Origin: Paludibacteraceae bacterium
GTDB lineage: Bacteria; Bacteroidota; Bacteroidia; Bacteroidales; Paludibacteraceae
Reading direction: 5' to 3'
DNA: 34,815 bases
NCBI GenBank assembly: GCA_018433525.1
Contig: JAHDRA010000095.1
Span: 1-34,815 of the forward strand
Shown: positions 24,744-34,654 of the stretch, one piece after another
Layout of the letters: the number at the start of each line of letters is the position of its first letter
Numbering within the stretch: the stretch's first letter is position 1
The notes under the pieces: generated by a model
Told to the model about the DNA's origin: nothing
The model's input: the letters and a program-made list of their open reading frames with translations, nothing else
Databases searched by the model: none
Position numbers and translations under genes: made by a program

Positions 24744-26021
24744 ATGAAAACACATACAAAAAATTTTTATTTCCCGAATTTTGAGAAAATAATCTGTTTA
24801 TTCCTACTATTGACTGGATTTTTCTTAAAAACTCTTTCGCAGGACTTTGCCAAAGGAGCTGATGTAAGCTGGGTAACACAAATGGAAGCTGCCGGAAAAA
24901 AATTTTATACTGCCGAAGGAGTGGAAACGGAATGTATGACGTTACTGAAAAGTTTGGGAATGAATACCATCCGTCTTCGTGTATGGGTCAATCCTGCCGA
25001 TGGATGGTGCAACGCTCAGGATGTACTTTTGAAAGCACAACGAGCAAACGATTTGGGCATGCGCATTATGATTGATTTTCATTATAGCGACTCTTGGGCC
25101 GACCCCGGAAAACAAACCAAACCTGCAGCATGGTCCAATCTTTCTTTTGCCGACCTGAAAACAGCTCTTTCCCAACACACTAACGAAGTACTTACTTTTC
25201 TGAAAAACAATGATATAACTCCGGAATGGGTTCAGGTTGGCAATGAAACTTCTGATGGAATGCTTTGGGAAGATGGAAGAATTTCAAAAAATCCACAAAA
25301 CTACGCCGAGTTAAACAATGCAGGATATGATGCCGTAAAATCCGTTTTCCCCAATGCCAAAGTTATCGTCCACTTACCCAATGGCTATAGCAACAGTTTG
25401 TACCGTTGGTTTTTCGACACGTTAAAGAATTATGGCGGGAAATGGGACGTTATCGGCATGTCGGTTTATCCCTTTTGGTACACGACCAAAAACGACTGGA
25501 GAAATTGCAATATCAGTTGTTTCAACAATATGAACGACATGGTAAGTCGATACGGCACAGAAGTAATGATAGTGGAATGCGGTATGCAATGGGATGCTCC
25601 GGAAGCATGCAGAGATTTTCTTTCCGATTTGATTAACAAAACCAAAAATGTTTCGCAAGGAAAAGGATTGGGCGTATTATATTGGGAGCCGCAGTGTTAT
25701 CCCGGATGGAACGGATATACATTGGGCGCTTTCGACAATACAGGGAAACCTACTATTGCCCTCGATGCTTTTAAAGAAGTCAGTCAATCGACCCATCCGC
25801 TCCAACTAAAAACCGGATGGCGTTATGATGACTTACAAAAAGTCATACTTTTCGATAAAACATTCAGTAAAGTTACTTTATTTGACAGCGCCGGCACTGC
25901 CATACAAAGTTTCGCGTCAACCAACCGCATTTCTATGAAAAACATGCAAAAAGGAATTTATATCCTTCATGCAGCATTGAAAAACTCGGAACCACTTTTA
26001 ATCAAATTCATTTACAATTAA
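24744..26021 (+). CDS. Arabinogalactan endo-beta-1,4-galactanase (GH53) with T9SS-like C-terminal domain
   Basis: Cleaves beta-1,4-galactan, the backbone of type I arabinogalactan in pectin. The 425-residue product has a membrane-spanning signal segment (about 14-33) and a GH53 TIM barrel (about 36-350). Family signatures are KGADVSWVTQMEAAG, GMNTIRLRVWVNP, MIDFHYSDSWADPGKQ, the acid/base Glu168 in VQVGNETSDGMLW, and the nucleophile Glu278 in MIVECGMQWD. The last 70 residues (LKTGWRYDDL to LLIKFIYN, containing VTLFDSAG and MQKGIYIL) have the form of a type IX sorting domain, so the enzyme is probably surface-exposed. It is divergent from the SGNH esterase gene. Confidence 0.9.
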   Translation: MKTHTKNFYFPNFEKIICLFLLLTGFFLKTLSQDFAKGADVSWVTQMEAAGKKFYTAEGVETECMTLLKSLGMNTIRLRVWVNPADGWCNAQDVLLKAQRANDLGMRIMIDFHYSDSWADPGKQTKPAAWSNLSFADLKTALSQHTNEVLTFLKNNDITPEWVQVGNETSDGMLWEDGRISKNPQNYAELNNAGYDAVKSVFPNAKVIVHLPNGYSNSLYRWFFDTLKNYGGKWDVIGMSVYPFWYTTKNDWRNCNISCFNNMNDMVSRYGTEVMIVECGMQWDAPEACRDFLSDLINKTKNVSQGKGLGVLYWEPQCYPGWNGYTLGAFDNTGKPTIALDAFKEVSQSTHPLQLKTGWRYDDLQKVILFDKTFSKVTLFDSAGTAIQSFASTNRISMKNMQKGIYILHAALKNSEPLLIKFIYN

Positions 26022-26123
26022 ATGCTGCTGATTATTCTTTGCTGAAACAATATCCATCTAAACTTTTTAAACGTTTTTTCCAACTTATATTTTGTTCAAT
26101 TATAAAAACAGAAATCGGTTCTT

Positions 26124-28589
26124 TTGAAATACATTGAAGTCATATTGCCTTTGCCATTGCCCAATACTTTTACCTATGCTGTTCCCGAAGCAGATGAGAA
26201 CTCGATACAACCAGGTATGCGAGTTGTAGTACCATTTGGTAAAAAAAAATTATATTCCGGAATTGTATATTATGTTCATATTCTTCGTCCGGAAACAACT
26301 TATCAAATAAAAGAAATTGTCGGTATTTTGGATGAGAAACCCATTTTGCGCCGACCTCAAATCAAATTTTGGGAATGGATAGCCAATTATTATCAGGCAC
26401 ATTTGGGGGAAGTTTATCAATCGGCTTTACCGGCCGGTCTTAAACTGGAAAGTGAAACTCTTGTACGGGTAAAGCCGGATTTTGATACCAACGTCCATTT
26501 TTCAGAACGCGAAAAAAAAATTCTGGATGTCCTTTTAAATCAGAAAAAGCCCATTTCATTGTCAGCGTTGGCAAAAGATAGCGGAATTTCAAACGTTTTA
26601 CCTCAACTTAAACTGCTTCTGGAAAAAGACATCATCGAAATCAGCGAACAGCTTACCGAAAAATTTCATCCCAAAACTGAAACATACATACGTCTTCGTC
26701 CTGAAATTCAACAAGATGAAAAACTTCACGAAATTTTTGACCAACTAAAATCGGCAAAAAAACAGTTAAGTTTGCTGATGAACTATATTGATCTTTCAAA
26801 GTGCCTTGATCCAAAAAATGTACGCGAAGTTTCCCGCAAAATACTTCTTGAAAAATCAGGCATTTCTCCCGCTGTTCTGAAAGCGCTCACCGATAAAAAG
26901 ATTTTTGAGATCTACGAGAAAATTGTCGGACGTCTCGACTTTTCTGAAGACGAACTTCAGAAACCCTCTATTCTTAACGAATTTCAAACAAAAGCACTGC
27001 AAGAAATCGAAAAAAAATTTAAAGAAAAACCGGTGGTATTGCTGCATGGCGTTACTTCGAGCGGGAAAACGGAACTTTATATTCATTTGATTCAAAAAGT
27101 TTTAAACGAAGGGAAACAGGCACTTTACCTGGTGCCCGAAATTGCACTAACCACTCAACTTACTGCCCGACTGAAAAGAATTTTCGGTAAAAAGCTGGGA
27201 GTTTATCATTCAAAATTTTCCGACGCAGAACGCACCGAAATTTGGAACAATTTGCTGAACGACAAAGGCTATGAAGTTATTATAGGCGTTCGTTCCTCCA
27301 TTTTTTTGCCTTTCCGACAATTAGGTCTGGTAATCGTTGACGAAGAATACGAAACAAGTTACAAACAATTTGACCCGGCTCCTCGCTATCACGCACGTAA
27401 CGCTGCCATTGTGCTGGCTTCCATGCACGGAGCACACACTTTGCTCGGTTCGGCAACACCGGCAATAGAATCCTATTTTAACGCTGTTACGGGCAAATAC
27501 GGACTCGTAAAACTTGATCGGCGATTTGAAGAAATTTCGTTGCCCGAAATCGTGGTTGTAGATTTGAAAGAAGCTTATCACAAAAAACAAATGAACGGCC
27601 ATTTTTCCGATTTGCTGATGCATGAAATGCAGAAAACTCTTCAAAACAGAGAACAAATAATTCTTTTTCAAAATCGAAGGGGGTATGCGCCCTATCTGGA
27701 ATGTAAAAGCTGCAACTACATACCCAAATGCAAAAATTGCGATGTAAGTCTAACTTATCATAAAACTACCAATGCTCTGACCTGCCATTATTGCGGATAC
27801 ACTGAATCTTATCCTGCTTCCTGTCCGGTCTGCGGAACACCGGCGGCCTTCTCCACGCACGGATTCGGAACAGAAAAAATTGAAGATGAAATAAAAAAAA
27901 TCTTTCCCGAAGCCCGAATTAGCCGAATGGATCTGGATACCACCCGTTCAAGGAAATCGTATGAAACGATTATCACCGATTTTGAAGAGTATAAAATCGA
28001 TATTTTGATTGGCACTCAAATGATTACCAAAGGACTGGATTTCAACAAAGTTAGTTTGGTAGGAATTCTAAACGCAGATAATATTCTGAATTTTCCCGAT
28101 TTTCGATCACACGAACGAGCTTTTCAATTGCTATCACAAGTTAGCGGTCGTGCCGGCAGAAAGGATAAACAGGGAAAGGTGATTCTGCAAACCTATCAAC
28201 CGAAACACCCAATTATTCAACAAGTAATCGCCAACGACTACGAAGGAATGTTTGCAAACCAGTGCGAAGAGCGCAAACAGTTCAAATATCCACCCTATAC
28301 ACGACTGATTTTACTTATAGTTCGTCATCACGACAGACAGATACTTCAGGAAGCTTCTCATCAACTGACCAACTCGCTTCGGAGCGTTTTTGGCCGCAGG
28401 GTACAGGGTCCCAGTGATCCGCTAATTCCTAAAATTCAAAACTTTTATATTAAACATATTCTATTAAAAATAGAAATAGAAGCATCTCCTGAAAAAACAA
28501 AAAAATTGATACGAGATTGCATCAATCTTTCCCTCTCGCAACCTTCATTCAAATCGGTTCATTTACAAATAGATGTAGATCCACTCTAA
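26124..28589 (+). CDS. priA: Primosomal protein N' (PriA helicase), TTG start
   Basis: Restarts stalled replication forks by binding D-loops and loading the replicative helicase. The 821-residue product has the 3'-end binding domain (MKYIEVILPLPLPNTFTY), a winged-helix linker, Walker A GVTSSGKTELY (309-319), motif II DEEYETSYKQ (406-415), motif III LLGSATPAIES, eight zinc-binding cysteines (ECKSCNYIPKCKNC and CHYCG to CPVCG), GTQMITKGLDFNKVSLV, and QVSGRAGRKDKQG (motif VI). The start must be TTG at 26124, because a stop codon lies seven codons upstream (26103) and no ATG intervenes, while the N-terminus aligns with relatives. Motif II normally reads DEEH; here it is DEEY (codon TAC at 27348). 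Confidence 0.94.
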   Translation: MKYIEVILPLPLPNTFTYAVPEADENSIQPGMRVVVPFGKKKLYSGIVYYVHILRPETTYQIKEIVGILDEKPILRRPQIKFWEWIANYYQAHLGEVYQSALPAGLKLESETLVRVKPDFDTNVHFSEREKKILDVLLNQKKPISLSALAKDSGISNVLPQLKLLLEKDIIEISEQLTEKFHPKTETYIRLRPEIQQDEKLHEIFDQLKSAKKQLSLLMNYIDLSKCLDPKNVREVSRKILLEKSGISPAVLKALTDKKIFEIYEKIVGRLDFSEDELQKPSILNEFQTKALQEIEKKFKEKPVVLLHGVTSSGKTELYIHLIQKVLNEGKQALYLVPEIALTTQLTARLKRIFGKKLGVYHSKFSDAERTEIWNNLLNDKGYEVIIGVRSSIFLPFRQLGLVIVDEEYETSYKQFDPAPRYHARNAAIVLASMHGAHTLLGSATPAIESYFNAVTGKYGLVKLDRRFEEISLPEIVVVDLKEAYHKKQMNGHFSDLLMHEMQKTLQNREQIILFQNRRGYAPYLECKSCNYIPKCKNCDVSLTYHKTTNALTCHYCGYTESYPASCPVCGTPAAFSTHGFGTEKIEDEIKKIFPEARISRMDLDTTRSRKSYETIITDFEEYKIDILIGTQMITKGLDFNKVSLVGILNADNILNFPDFRSHERAFQLLSQVSGRAGRKDKQGKVILQTYQPKHPIIQQVIANDYEGMFANQCEERKQFKYPPYTRLILLIVRHHDRQILQEASHQLTNSLRSVFGRRVQGPSDPLIPKIQNFYIKHILLKIEIEASPEKTKKLIRDCINLSLSQPSFKSVHLQIDVDPL

Positions 28590-29103
28590 ACTCCAACCAA
28601 ATCTGATTAGATAAAAGTATTTCCCCTCTTTCATTTTATTTAAAATAGATCATTAATTTTGGAATTCGTAAAATGAATTGATTTAAAAAATTTTATCTCA
28701 ATATATAAAATAAGAATTTAACCTTATTCTCAATTCAAAAAATGATAAATAATCAAACAAAATTAATTGGATAAATAAAAAAAGAGTAATGTAAATAACT
28801 TGGATTTTCTGAATTTTATATTTTCATCTTGGCAAATGATAAAATAATAAACAAGTTAACCTATAAGTATAAAGTTAAACTTTTCAAAAAATTTTATATT
28901 AATTAATTGATTATAAACATATTAGTATCATATATTAAAGTGTTGATCAAGAAATGATTTTTTGTTCACCTAATATTGCCATATTAAAAATAAGTATTAA
29001 TTTTGCATACATTTAGCTAAAATATCAATTTTAACTGAATCGGATAATACATTTTATTGCAATTTAAGTAAGTTATATTTATAGAAAATCAAGAAAACAA
29101 GCG
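28590..29103. other. Very AT-rich intergenic region
   Basis: About 510 bp without a credible reading frame on either strand. It holds the promoter of the downstream decarboxylase near 28975-29005 and no recognisable repeat or hairpin of note. It may contain regulatory leader sequence of about 90 nt before the gene. Confidence 0.6.
28975..29005 (+). promoter_or_regulatory. Predicted promoter of the arginine-decarboxylase-like gene
   Basis: ATTG at 28975-28978, 19 nt, then TAATTTTG at 28998-29005, followed by CATAC. The -7 element is perfect and the spacing canonical; the -33 element is a partial match. It predicts a leader of about 90 nt. Confidence 0.5.
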
Positions 29104-30495
29104 ATGAAAAACAAGTATATTGATCTGATTGAACAGACTTTTGAATTCCCCAATGACGAATTCAATGTCATTGACAATGAACTCTGGTGGTGTGGTGTTC
29201 CACTGATGGATGTCATCAAGCAGTATGGAACTCCGTTGAGAATAGCCTACCTGCCGAAAATAGCCGAGAATATACAAAAAGCCCGGCGTATGTTTAATGT
29301 GGCTATGGCAAAAGTTGATTATCAGGGAGATTATATGTACTGTTATTGTACAAAAAGTTCTCATTTCTCTTTTGTAATGGAAGAAGTTTTGAAACATGAC
29401 GTACATCTGGAAACTTCTTCCGCTTTCGATATCAACATCATGGAATCGCTTTATGAACAAGGATTACTGAAGCCGGAAACATATATTATCTGCAACGGGT
29501 TCAAACGTCCACAATATATAGAAAATATTCAAAATCTGATACGTTTGGGATTTTCTAATGTAGTACCGATACTGGACAATAAATTCGAATTGGATTTGCT
29601 GCTGAAAGATTTCGATAAGAAATTAAAAATAGGAATCAGAATTGCTGCGGAAGAAGAACCGAAATTTGATTTTTATACTTCCAGACTTGGTATTCGATAC
29701 AACGACATTATTCCCTACTACACAAAGCACATAGCAAACAATCTAGATGTAGAACTGAAAATTTTGCATTTTTTCATCAACACTGGTGTCAAAGATACGG
29801 CATACTATTGGAACGAATTGAGTAAAGCCGTAAATTTATACTGTGAACTCAAGAAAAAATGTCCTGAACTCGACAGTTTAAATATCGGTGGAGGCTTCCC
29901 GATTCAGACCCACTTGGATATGTCGTACGATTACGAATACATAGCCGAAGAAATCATAGCACAGATAAAAAACATCTGCACTCAGAACGGAGTTCCCGAG
30001 CCAAATATATTTACCGAATTTGGTTCTTACACCGTTGGTGAAAGTGGAGCCATGCTTTATTCCATTGTCAATCAAAAAAAACAAAACGACCGCGAATTGT
30101 GGGACATGATCGACAGTTCGTTTATGACTACACTGCCAGATACATGGGCAATCAATCAGCGGTATGTATTTTTGGCTATCAACAATTGGGATTCAGAATA
30201 CGAACGAGTCAATCTTGGCGGTCTGACCTGCGACAGTGAAGACTTTTACAATGCCGAAGTTCATTCAAATGCTATTTTCCTTCCGAAAATGGAAGAAGGG
30301 CGGGAACAATATATTGGATTTTTCCATACTGGCGCTTATCAAGAATCGTTGAGCGGATATGGCGGCATACAGCATTGTTTGATACCGGCTCCAAAAATGG
30401 TAATTATCGACAAGGATGAAGACGGAGAGTATTTTACCAAACTTTTTGCCAAAGAACAAAGCTACAAGTCAATGTTGAAAATTTTGGGTTACTGA
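29104..30495 (+). CDS. speA: Arginine decarboxylase-like, fold-III PLP enzyme
   Basis: A 463-residue pyridoxal-phosphate decarboxylase of the alanine-racemase fold. The PLP lysine is Lys84 in YCYCTKSSHFSFV, followed by HLETSSAFDINIMESL, a phosphate-binding glycine loop LNIGGGFPIQ (around 262-265), and NIFTEFGSYTVGESG. The C-terminal beta-barrel has LGGLTCDSEDFYN (cysteine donated to the partner active site) and GFFHTGAYQESLSGYGG. The sequence resembles the short arginine decarboxylases of Bacteroidota, which make agmatine for polyamine synthesis. Related fold-III decarboxylases (diaminopimelate, carboxynorspermidine) are alternatives, but the C-terminal pattern favours arginine. The start ATG follows GCG; a strong terminator follows. 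Confidence 0.78.
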   Translation: MKNKYIDLIEQTFEFPNDEFNVIDNELWWCGVPLMDVIKQYGTPLRIAYLPKIAENIQKARRMFNVAMAKVDYQGDYMYCYCTKSSHFSFVMEEVLKHDVHLETSSAFDINIMESLYEQGLLKPETYIICNGFKRPQYIENIQNLIRLGFSNVVPILDNKFELDLLLKDFDKKLKIGIRIAAEEEPKFDFYTSRLGIRYNDIIPYYTKHIANNLDVELKILHFFINTGVKDTAYYWNELSKAVNLYCELKKKCPELDSLNIGGGFPIQTHLDMSYDYEYIAEEIIAQIKNICTQNGVPEPNIFTEFGSYTVGESGAMLYSIVNQKKQNDRELWDMIDSSFMTTLPDTWAINQRYVFLAINNWDSEYERVNLGGLTCDSEDFYNAEVHSNAIFLPKMEEGREQYIGFFHTGAYQESLSGYGGIQHCLIPAPKMVIIDKDEDGEYFTKLFAKEQSYKSMLKILGY

Positions 30496-30515
30496 GTTTA
30501 AAAAAATGTTAAATA

Positions 30516-30557
30516 AAAAACCACTGACTAGATAAAATATCGCAGGCAGTGGTTTTT
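30516..30557. terminator. Bidirectional terminator between the decarboxylase gene and pfkA
   Basis: AAAAACCACTG and CAGTGGTTTTT form an 11-bp stem with A and T runs on the correct sides for both directions, around a 20-nt loop, followed by AATTTTT. It fits the convergent genes on either side. Confidence 0.85.
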
Positions 30558-30636
30558 AATTTTTCAGGGAACTACAATGTTTGGTAAAAGAAAAAACAAA
30601 AAAACATTCATCAATAAATTTAGCGAATGAAAATTG

Positions 30637-31620
30637 TTAAATTGACAGGATTTGGATGACGCCCAATAAATCTTCATTTACCGGCTTGTCGAATTTAATG
30701 GCTTTTGTAAACGGTACATGAACAATTTCATCGTTCACGATGCCAATCATAATACTGCGCTGCTCATCCAGCAAAGCATCTACGGCTGCCACACCCATGC
30801 GGCTGGCCAAAATTCTGTCCGAAGCAGTAGGTGAACCACCCCGCTGAATATGTCCCAAAATTGTTACGCGTACATCATATTCGGGATGTTCGCGGCGCAT
30901 TCTTTCAGCCAAGCCATTGGCTCCGCCGGTAATTTCACTTTCGGCAACAATGACAATGCTGCTGTTTTTCGATTTTCTGAAGCCGTTTTTAATCAGTTCT
31001 TCCAACTGATCGACTTTGGTTTCCCTTTCTGGAATAATGGCAGCCTCCGCACCTGAAGCCAGGGCACTGCTTAAAGCCAGAAAACCTGCATCGCGTCCCA
31101 TGACTTCTATAAAGAATAAACGTTCGTGGGAAGAAGCCGTATCCCGAATTTTGTCTACTGCATCGATAATGGTATTCAAGGCTGTATCATAACCAATGGT
31201 AACATCCGTTCCCCATAAATCGTTGTCTATTGTCCCCGGCAAGCCTACAATGGGTACGTTAAATTCTTGTGCAAAAATTCGAGCACCGGTTAAAGTTCCA
31301 TCACCTCCGATAACAATCAACGCATCAATTTCTTCTTTCCTCATAGTTTCGTAAGCCGTTTTTCTTCCTTCGGGTGTCATAAATTCAGCGCACCTGGCCG
31401 TTTTAATAATCGTGCCTCCTTGCTGAATAATGTTGCTCACGTTTTCGGTCTTGAATTCTTTGATTTCTCCGGTTATCAGTCCCTTGTAACCTCGGTAAAT
31501 CGCTTTTACACGAATACCGTTGAAAATTGCCGTACGTGTTACTGCCCTGATAGCAGCATTCATTCCGGGAGCATCACCTCCGGAAGTAAGTAATCCGATA
31601 CATTTAATTTCGTATTTCAT
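30637..31620 (-). CDS. pfkA: ATP-dependent 6-phosphofructokinase
   Basis: Phosphorylates fructose 6-phosphate in glycolysis. The 327-residue product has [17 protein letters not shown] (11-27), [20 protein letters not shown] with Gly108 (ATP-type; PPi-dependent enzymes carry Asp at this position), the catalytic GTIDND with Asp132, [11 protein letters not shown], and [13 protein letters not shown]. It is the last gene of the minus-strand run purD-cmk-ispH-pfkA, 43 nt after ispH. Length and motifs match the E. coli-type enzyme. The start ATG directly precedes the conserved N-terminal strand. Confidence 0.95.
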   Translation of the reverse strand: MKYEIKCIGLLTSGGDAPGMNAAIRAVTRTAIFNGIRVKAIYRGYKGLITGEIKEFKTENVSNIIQQGGTIIKTARCAEFMTPEGRKTAYETMRKEEIDALIVIGGDGTLTGARIFAQEFNVPIVGLPGTIDNDLWGTDVTIGYDTALNTIIDAVDKIRDTASSHERLFFIEVMGRDAGFLALSSALASGAEAAIIPERETKVDQLEELIKNGFRKSKNSSIVIVAESEITGGANGLAERMRREHPEYDVRVTILGHIQRGGSPTASDRILASRMGVAAVDALLDEQRSIMIGIVNDEIVHVPFTKAIKFDKPVNEDLLGVIQILSI

Positions 31621-31663
31621 TTCTATTTTGTTGATTAATTGATTATCAAAAAACTAATAAAAA

Positions 31664-32527
31664 TCAGGCTAACCTTTCTTCCAAACGTTTGGCAATGCAA
31701 TCCATCAACCATTTTGGTGTGGAAGTAGCCCCACAAATTCCAATTTTTTTATCCTTTTGAATCTCGAGTTCATTCACTTGTTTACAATCGGAAATATAAT
31801 ATGTCTGTGGATTAATGCTTTTGCAATGTTCATAAAGAACTTTTCCGTTTGAGCTTTGCTTGCCACCTACAAAAAGAATAACGTCGTTCTGTTGTGCAAA
31901 ATTAATAATATTTGGTATTCTGTTTGCTACTTGACGGCAAATGGTGTCGCTAAATTTAAAATCATCCTTTTTCACCATGCGTTTTGAAATTTCCTCTATC
32001 AGATGATGATAATGTTCAATATCTTTGGTTGTCTGAGAAAACAAATGTACTTTCTTTGAGAAATCGATTTTATCCAAATCTTTTTCTTCCTCTATCACAA
32101 TGGCTTTACCATCGGTTTGCCCTACCAGTCCTTTGACTTCAGCGTGTCCTGTTTGTCCGTAAATAACTATTTGTCCGTCTTCCGAAGCCAATTCTTCATA
32201 GTTTTTCTTGATGCGCGATTGCAATTTCAGTACCACCGGACAGGTAGCATCAATCAGGGTAATATTATTCTTTCTGGCTGTTTCGTATGTGCTTGGAGGC
32301 TCTCCGTGAGCGCGAATCAGCACTTTCACATTATGCAGTTGGTTGTATTGCTCATAATTGACAGTAACGAGTCCCAATCGCTGAAGTCGTTCCACTTCTT
32401 CTTCGTTGTGCACAATATCTCCCAAACAGTATAGAGTTGAGCCTTTTTCCAATTCTTCTTCTGCTTTTTCAATGGCTTTAACCACGCCAAAGCAAAATCC
32501 GGATTTGTTGTCTATTTCGATGTTCAA
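31664..32527 (-). CDS. ispH: 4-hydroxy-3-methylbut-2-enyl diphosphate reductase, TTG start
   Basis: The last step of the methylerythritol phosphate pathway, forming IPP and DMAPP by an Fe-S cluster. The 287-residue product has cluster cysteines Cys12 (SGFCFGVVKAIE), Cys97 (IDATCPVV) and Cys198 (SDTICRQVANR), at the same spacing as E. coli Cys12/96/197. Other blocks are LGDIVHNEEEV, IRAHGEPPS, GQTGHAEVKG, GKQSSNGKVLYE and GATSTPKWL. The start is TTG at 32527: a stop lies a few codons upstream in frame, and the Cys12 register matches relatives. It follows cmk after 68 nt. Confidence 0.95.
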   Translation of the reverse strand: MNIEIDNKSGFCFGVVKAIEKAEEELEKGSTLYCLGDIVHNEEEVERLQRLGLVTVNYEQYNQLHNVKVLIRAHGEPPSTYETARKNNITLIDATCPVVLKLQSRIKKNYEELASEDGQIVIYGQTGHAEVKGLVGQTDGKAIVIEEEKDLDKIDFSKKVHLFSQTTKDIEHYHHLIEEISKRMVKKDDFKFSDTICRQVANRIPNIINFAQQNDVILFVGGKQSSNGKVLYEHCKSINPQTYYISDCKQVNELEIQKDKKIGICGATSTPKWLMDCIAKRLEERLA

Positions 32528-32595
32528 AATTTTGAAGCTTTATAAAAATTAAAAAAACAGATGAATAACACTGAAACTTTAATTGAATCAGCTTA

Positions 32596-33282
32596 TTATT
32601 CTAACGTTTTTTGATAAAATAAAGTTTTGAGCAACTCTCGCTGTTCGTCACGAGTCAGATTGGAATTGTCTATAACAATGGCATCGGGGGCCTTTTTGAG
32701 TGGGCTTTCTGAACGATGAAGATCTCTTTCGTCCCGCTCTTTTATATTGGCAAGCACTTTTTGAAAATCAACTTTTTCACCTCTGGCCAGCATTTCTTCC
32801 ATTCTTCGTTGAGCTCGGATTTCGGGAGAGGCGGTTAAAAAAATCTTCAGCTCGGCTTCAGGAAAAACTACAGTTCCAATATCTCTTCCATCCATTACAA
32901 TTCCTTTTTGCAAACCCATTTGTTGCTGCTGCCGCACCAGTTCTCTCCTTACAAAGTCCAAAGCACTTACTCGGCTGGCTGCATTGGCAACTTCCAATGT
33001 TCTGATTTCTTTTTCGACATTTTCGCCATTGAGATAAGTTTCGGAAACTCCATGCTCATTGGTTTTAAAATCGATTTTTAAAGAGCCGATATTTTTTTTC
33101 AGTGCTTCGATATCAATATCATTTTCTGTTATCCAACCATTGCGCATGGCATACAAGGCAACTGCACGATACATGGCTCCCGAATCAATGTAAGTATATC
33201 CTACATCTCGTGCAAGATCTTTTGCCATAGTACTTTTACCGCCGGAAGAAAACCCATCAATAGCGACAACAATTTTTTTCAT
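32596..33282 (-). CDS. cmk: Cytidylate kinase
   Basis: Phosphorylates CMP and dCMP with ATP. The 228-residue product has the P-loop GFSSGGKSTMAKDLA (10-24), YIDSGAMYRAVALYAMR (CMP site), VMDGRDIGTVVFP and the lid ERDERDLHRSESPLKKA, all standard for Cmk. The neighbours purD (39 nt upstream) and ispH (68 nt downstream) are on the same strand. Cmk is commonly linked to ispH or rpsA in bacteria; here rpsA is 9 kb away. The start ATG immediately precedes the first strand. Confidence 0.95.
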   Translation of the reverse strand: MKKIVVAIDGFSSGGKSTMAKDLARDVGYTYIDSGAMYRAVALYAMRNGWITENDIDIEALKKNIGSLKIDFKTNEHGVSETYLNGENVEKEIRTLEVANAASRVSALDFVRRELVRQQQQMGLQKGIVMDGRDIGTVVFPEAELKIFLTASPEIRAQRRMEEMLARGEKVDFQKVLANIKERDERDLHRSESPLKKAPDAIVIDNSNLTRDEQRELLKTLFYQKTLE

Positions 33283-33321
33283 CGGGATTAATTTTTATTT
33301 GCAGCAACAAATTCCAAGCTT

Positions 33322-34590
33322 TTATAAATCGAATCCGATATCTTTTCTGAAATATTTTCCTTCAAAATTAATTTTTTCGGCATTTCTCAATGATATTTCC
33401 AGCGCTTCTTTCATGGTGTTTCCATAAGAACTAATGGCCATTACTCTGCCGCCATTGGTTACCAGTTTCCCGTTTTTCAAGGCAGTGCCGGCATGAAAAA
33501 TAATACTTCCTTCCACTTTATCCAAACCGGAAATTTCCTTGCCCTTTTCATAAGCTTGAGGATAGCCGCCGGAAACCAGCATTACTGTGGCTGCGAAACG
33601 CTCGTCAATTTTAATTTCTTTTTCGTCCAAATTTTCATTTACCACACCTCCCAGTAAATCAACAAAATCGGATTTTATTCGCAACATGACGGCTTCTGTT
33701 TCAGGATCGCCCATCCGAACATTATATTCGATCACGTAAGGTTCACCTTTAACATTTATCAAACCAAAAAAAATAAACCCTTTATATACAATTCCTTCTT
33801 CTCTCAATCCGTTGATAGTGGGTCGAATAATATATTCTTCTACTTTCTTCATGAAATATTTATCGGCGAACGAAACCGGCGAAACAGCGCCCATTCCTCC
33901 GGTATTTAATCCGGTATCGCCTTCACCTATTCGCTTGTAATCTTTGGCTTCGGGCAGAATTTTGTAATTATTTCCATCCGTTATCACAAATACCGAACAT
34001 TCAATTCCGGAAAGAAATTGCTCAATTACAACGGTTTTACTTGCTGTTCCAAATTTTCCTTCCAGCATGGATTTTAATTCCTGTTCAGCTTCTTCCAAGC
34101 TATCGATAATCAGCACGCCTTTCCCTGCAGCCAGTCCGTCGGCTTTCAGTACGTAAGGAGAGGAAAGTTGCTGGAGAAATTGTATGCCTTCGTCAATAGT
34201 TTCTGAGGTAACGCTGAAATATTTGGCTGTCGGGATGCCATGTCTGAGCATGAATTTTTTGGCGAAATTTTTACTGCCTTCCAGTTGCGCAGCAATTTTT
34301 GACGGCCCGATCACAGATACGTTTTTTAATTGTTTGTCAGAGGCAAAAAAATCGGCAATCCCTTTCACCAAAGGATCTTCCGACCCAACAATTACCCAAT
34401 CGATTTCATGTTCCAACACTGCTATTTTGATGGATTGAAAATCATCTGCCGAAAAGGGGAGATTGGTTCCCAGCGTTGACGTGCCGGGATTTCCGGGAGC
34501 AATATAAAGATTTGTAAGCTGTGAACTTTGAGCAATTTTCCATGCCAAAGCATGTTCACGACCTCCTGAACCCAGAAGTAATATATTCAT
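33322..34590 (-). CDS. purD: Phosphoribosylamine-glycine ligase
   Basis: ATP-grasp ligase of purine synthesis, joining phosphoribosylamine and glycine. The 422-residue product has [14 protein letters not shown] (4-17), [25 protein letters not shown], the ATP-grasp loop [50 protein letters not shown] (Mg and substrate site) and [10 protein letters not shown]. It is the first gene of the minus-strand run purD-cmk-ispH-pfkA. A promoter lies 25-60 bp upstream, and an IS end begins just behind that promoter. Confidence 0.95.
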   Translation of the reverse strand: MNILLLGSGGREHALAWKIAQSSQLTNLYIAPGNPGTSTLGTNLPFSADDFQSIKIAVLEHEIDWVIVGSEDPLVKGIADFFASDKQLKNVSVIGPSKIAAQLEGSKNFAKKFMLRHGIPTAKYFSVTSETIDEGIQFLQQLSSPYVLKADGLAAGKGVLIIDSLEEAEQELKSMLEGKFGTASKTVVIEQFLSGIECSVFVITDGNNYKILPEAKDYKRIGEGDTGLNTGGMGAVSPVSFADKYFMKKVEEYIIRPTINGLREEGIVYKGFIFFGLINVKGEPYVIEYNVRMGDPETEAVMLRIKSDFVDLLGGVVNENLDEKEIKIDERFAATVMLVSGGYPQAYEKGKEISGLDKVEGSIIFHAGTALKNGKLVTNGGRVMAISSYGNTMKEALEISLRNAEKINFEGKYFRKDIGFDL

Positions 34591-34615
34591 GTTGTAGAGT
34601 TGTTTTTACGTTGTG

Positions 34616-34647
34616 CAAAAGTAACATTTTTCATATTTTCGGGCAAA
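34616..34647 (-). promoter_or_regulatory. Predicted promoter of the purD operon
   Basis: On the minus strand TTTG (34647-34644), 20 nt, then TACTTTTG (34623-34616), followed by CAC: a near-ideal Bacteroidota promoter 26 nt before the purD ATG. The IS end begins at 34655, only 8 bp behind the -33 element. Confidence 0.7.
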
Positions 34648-34654
34648 CAAAAAT

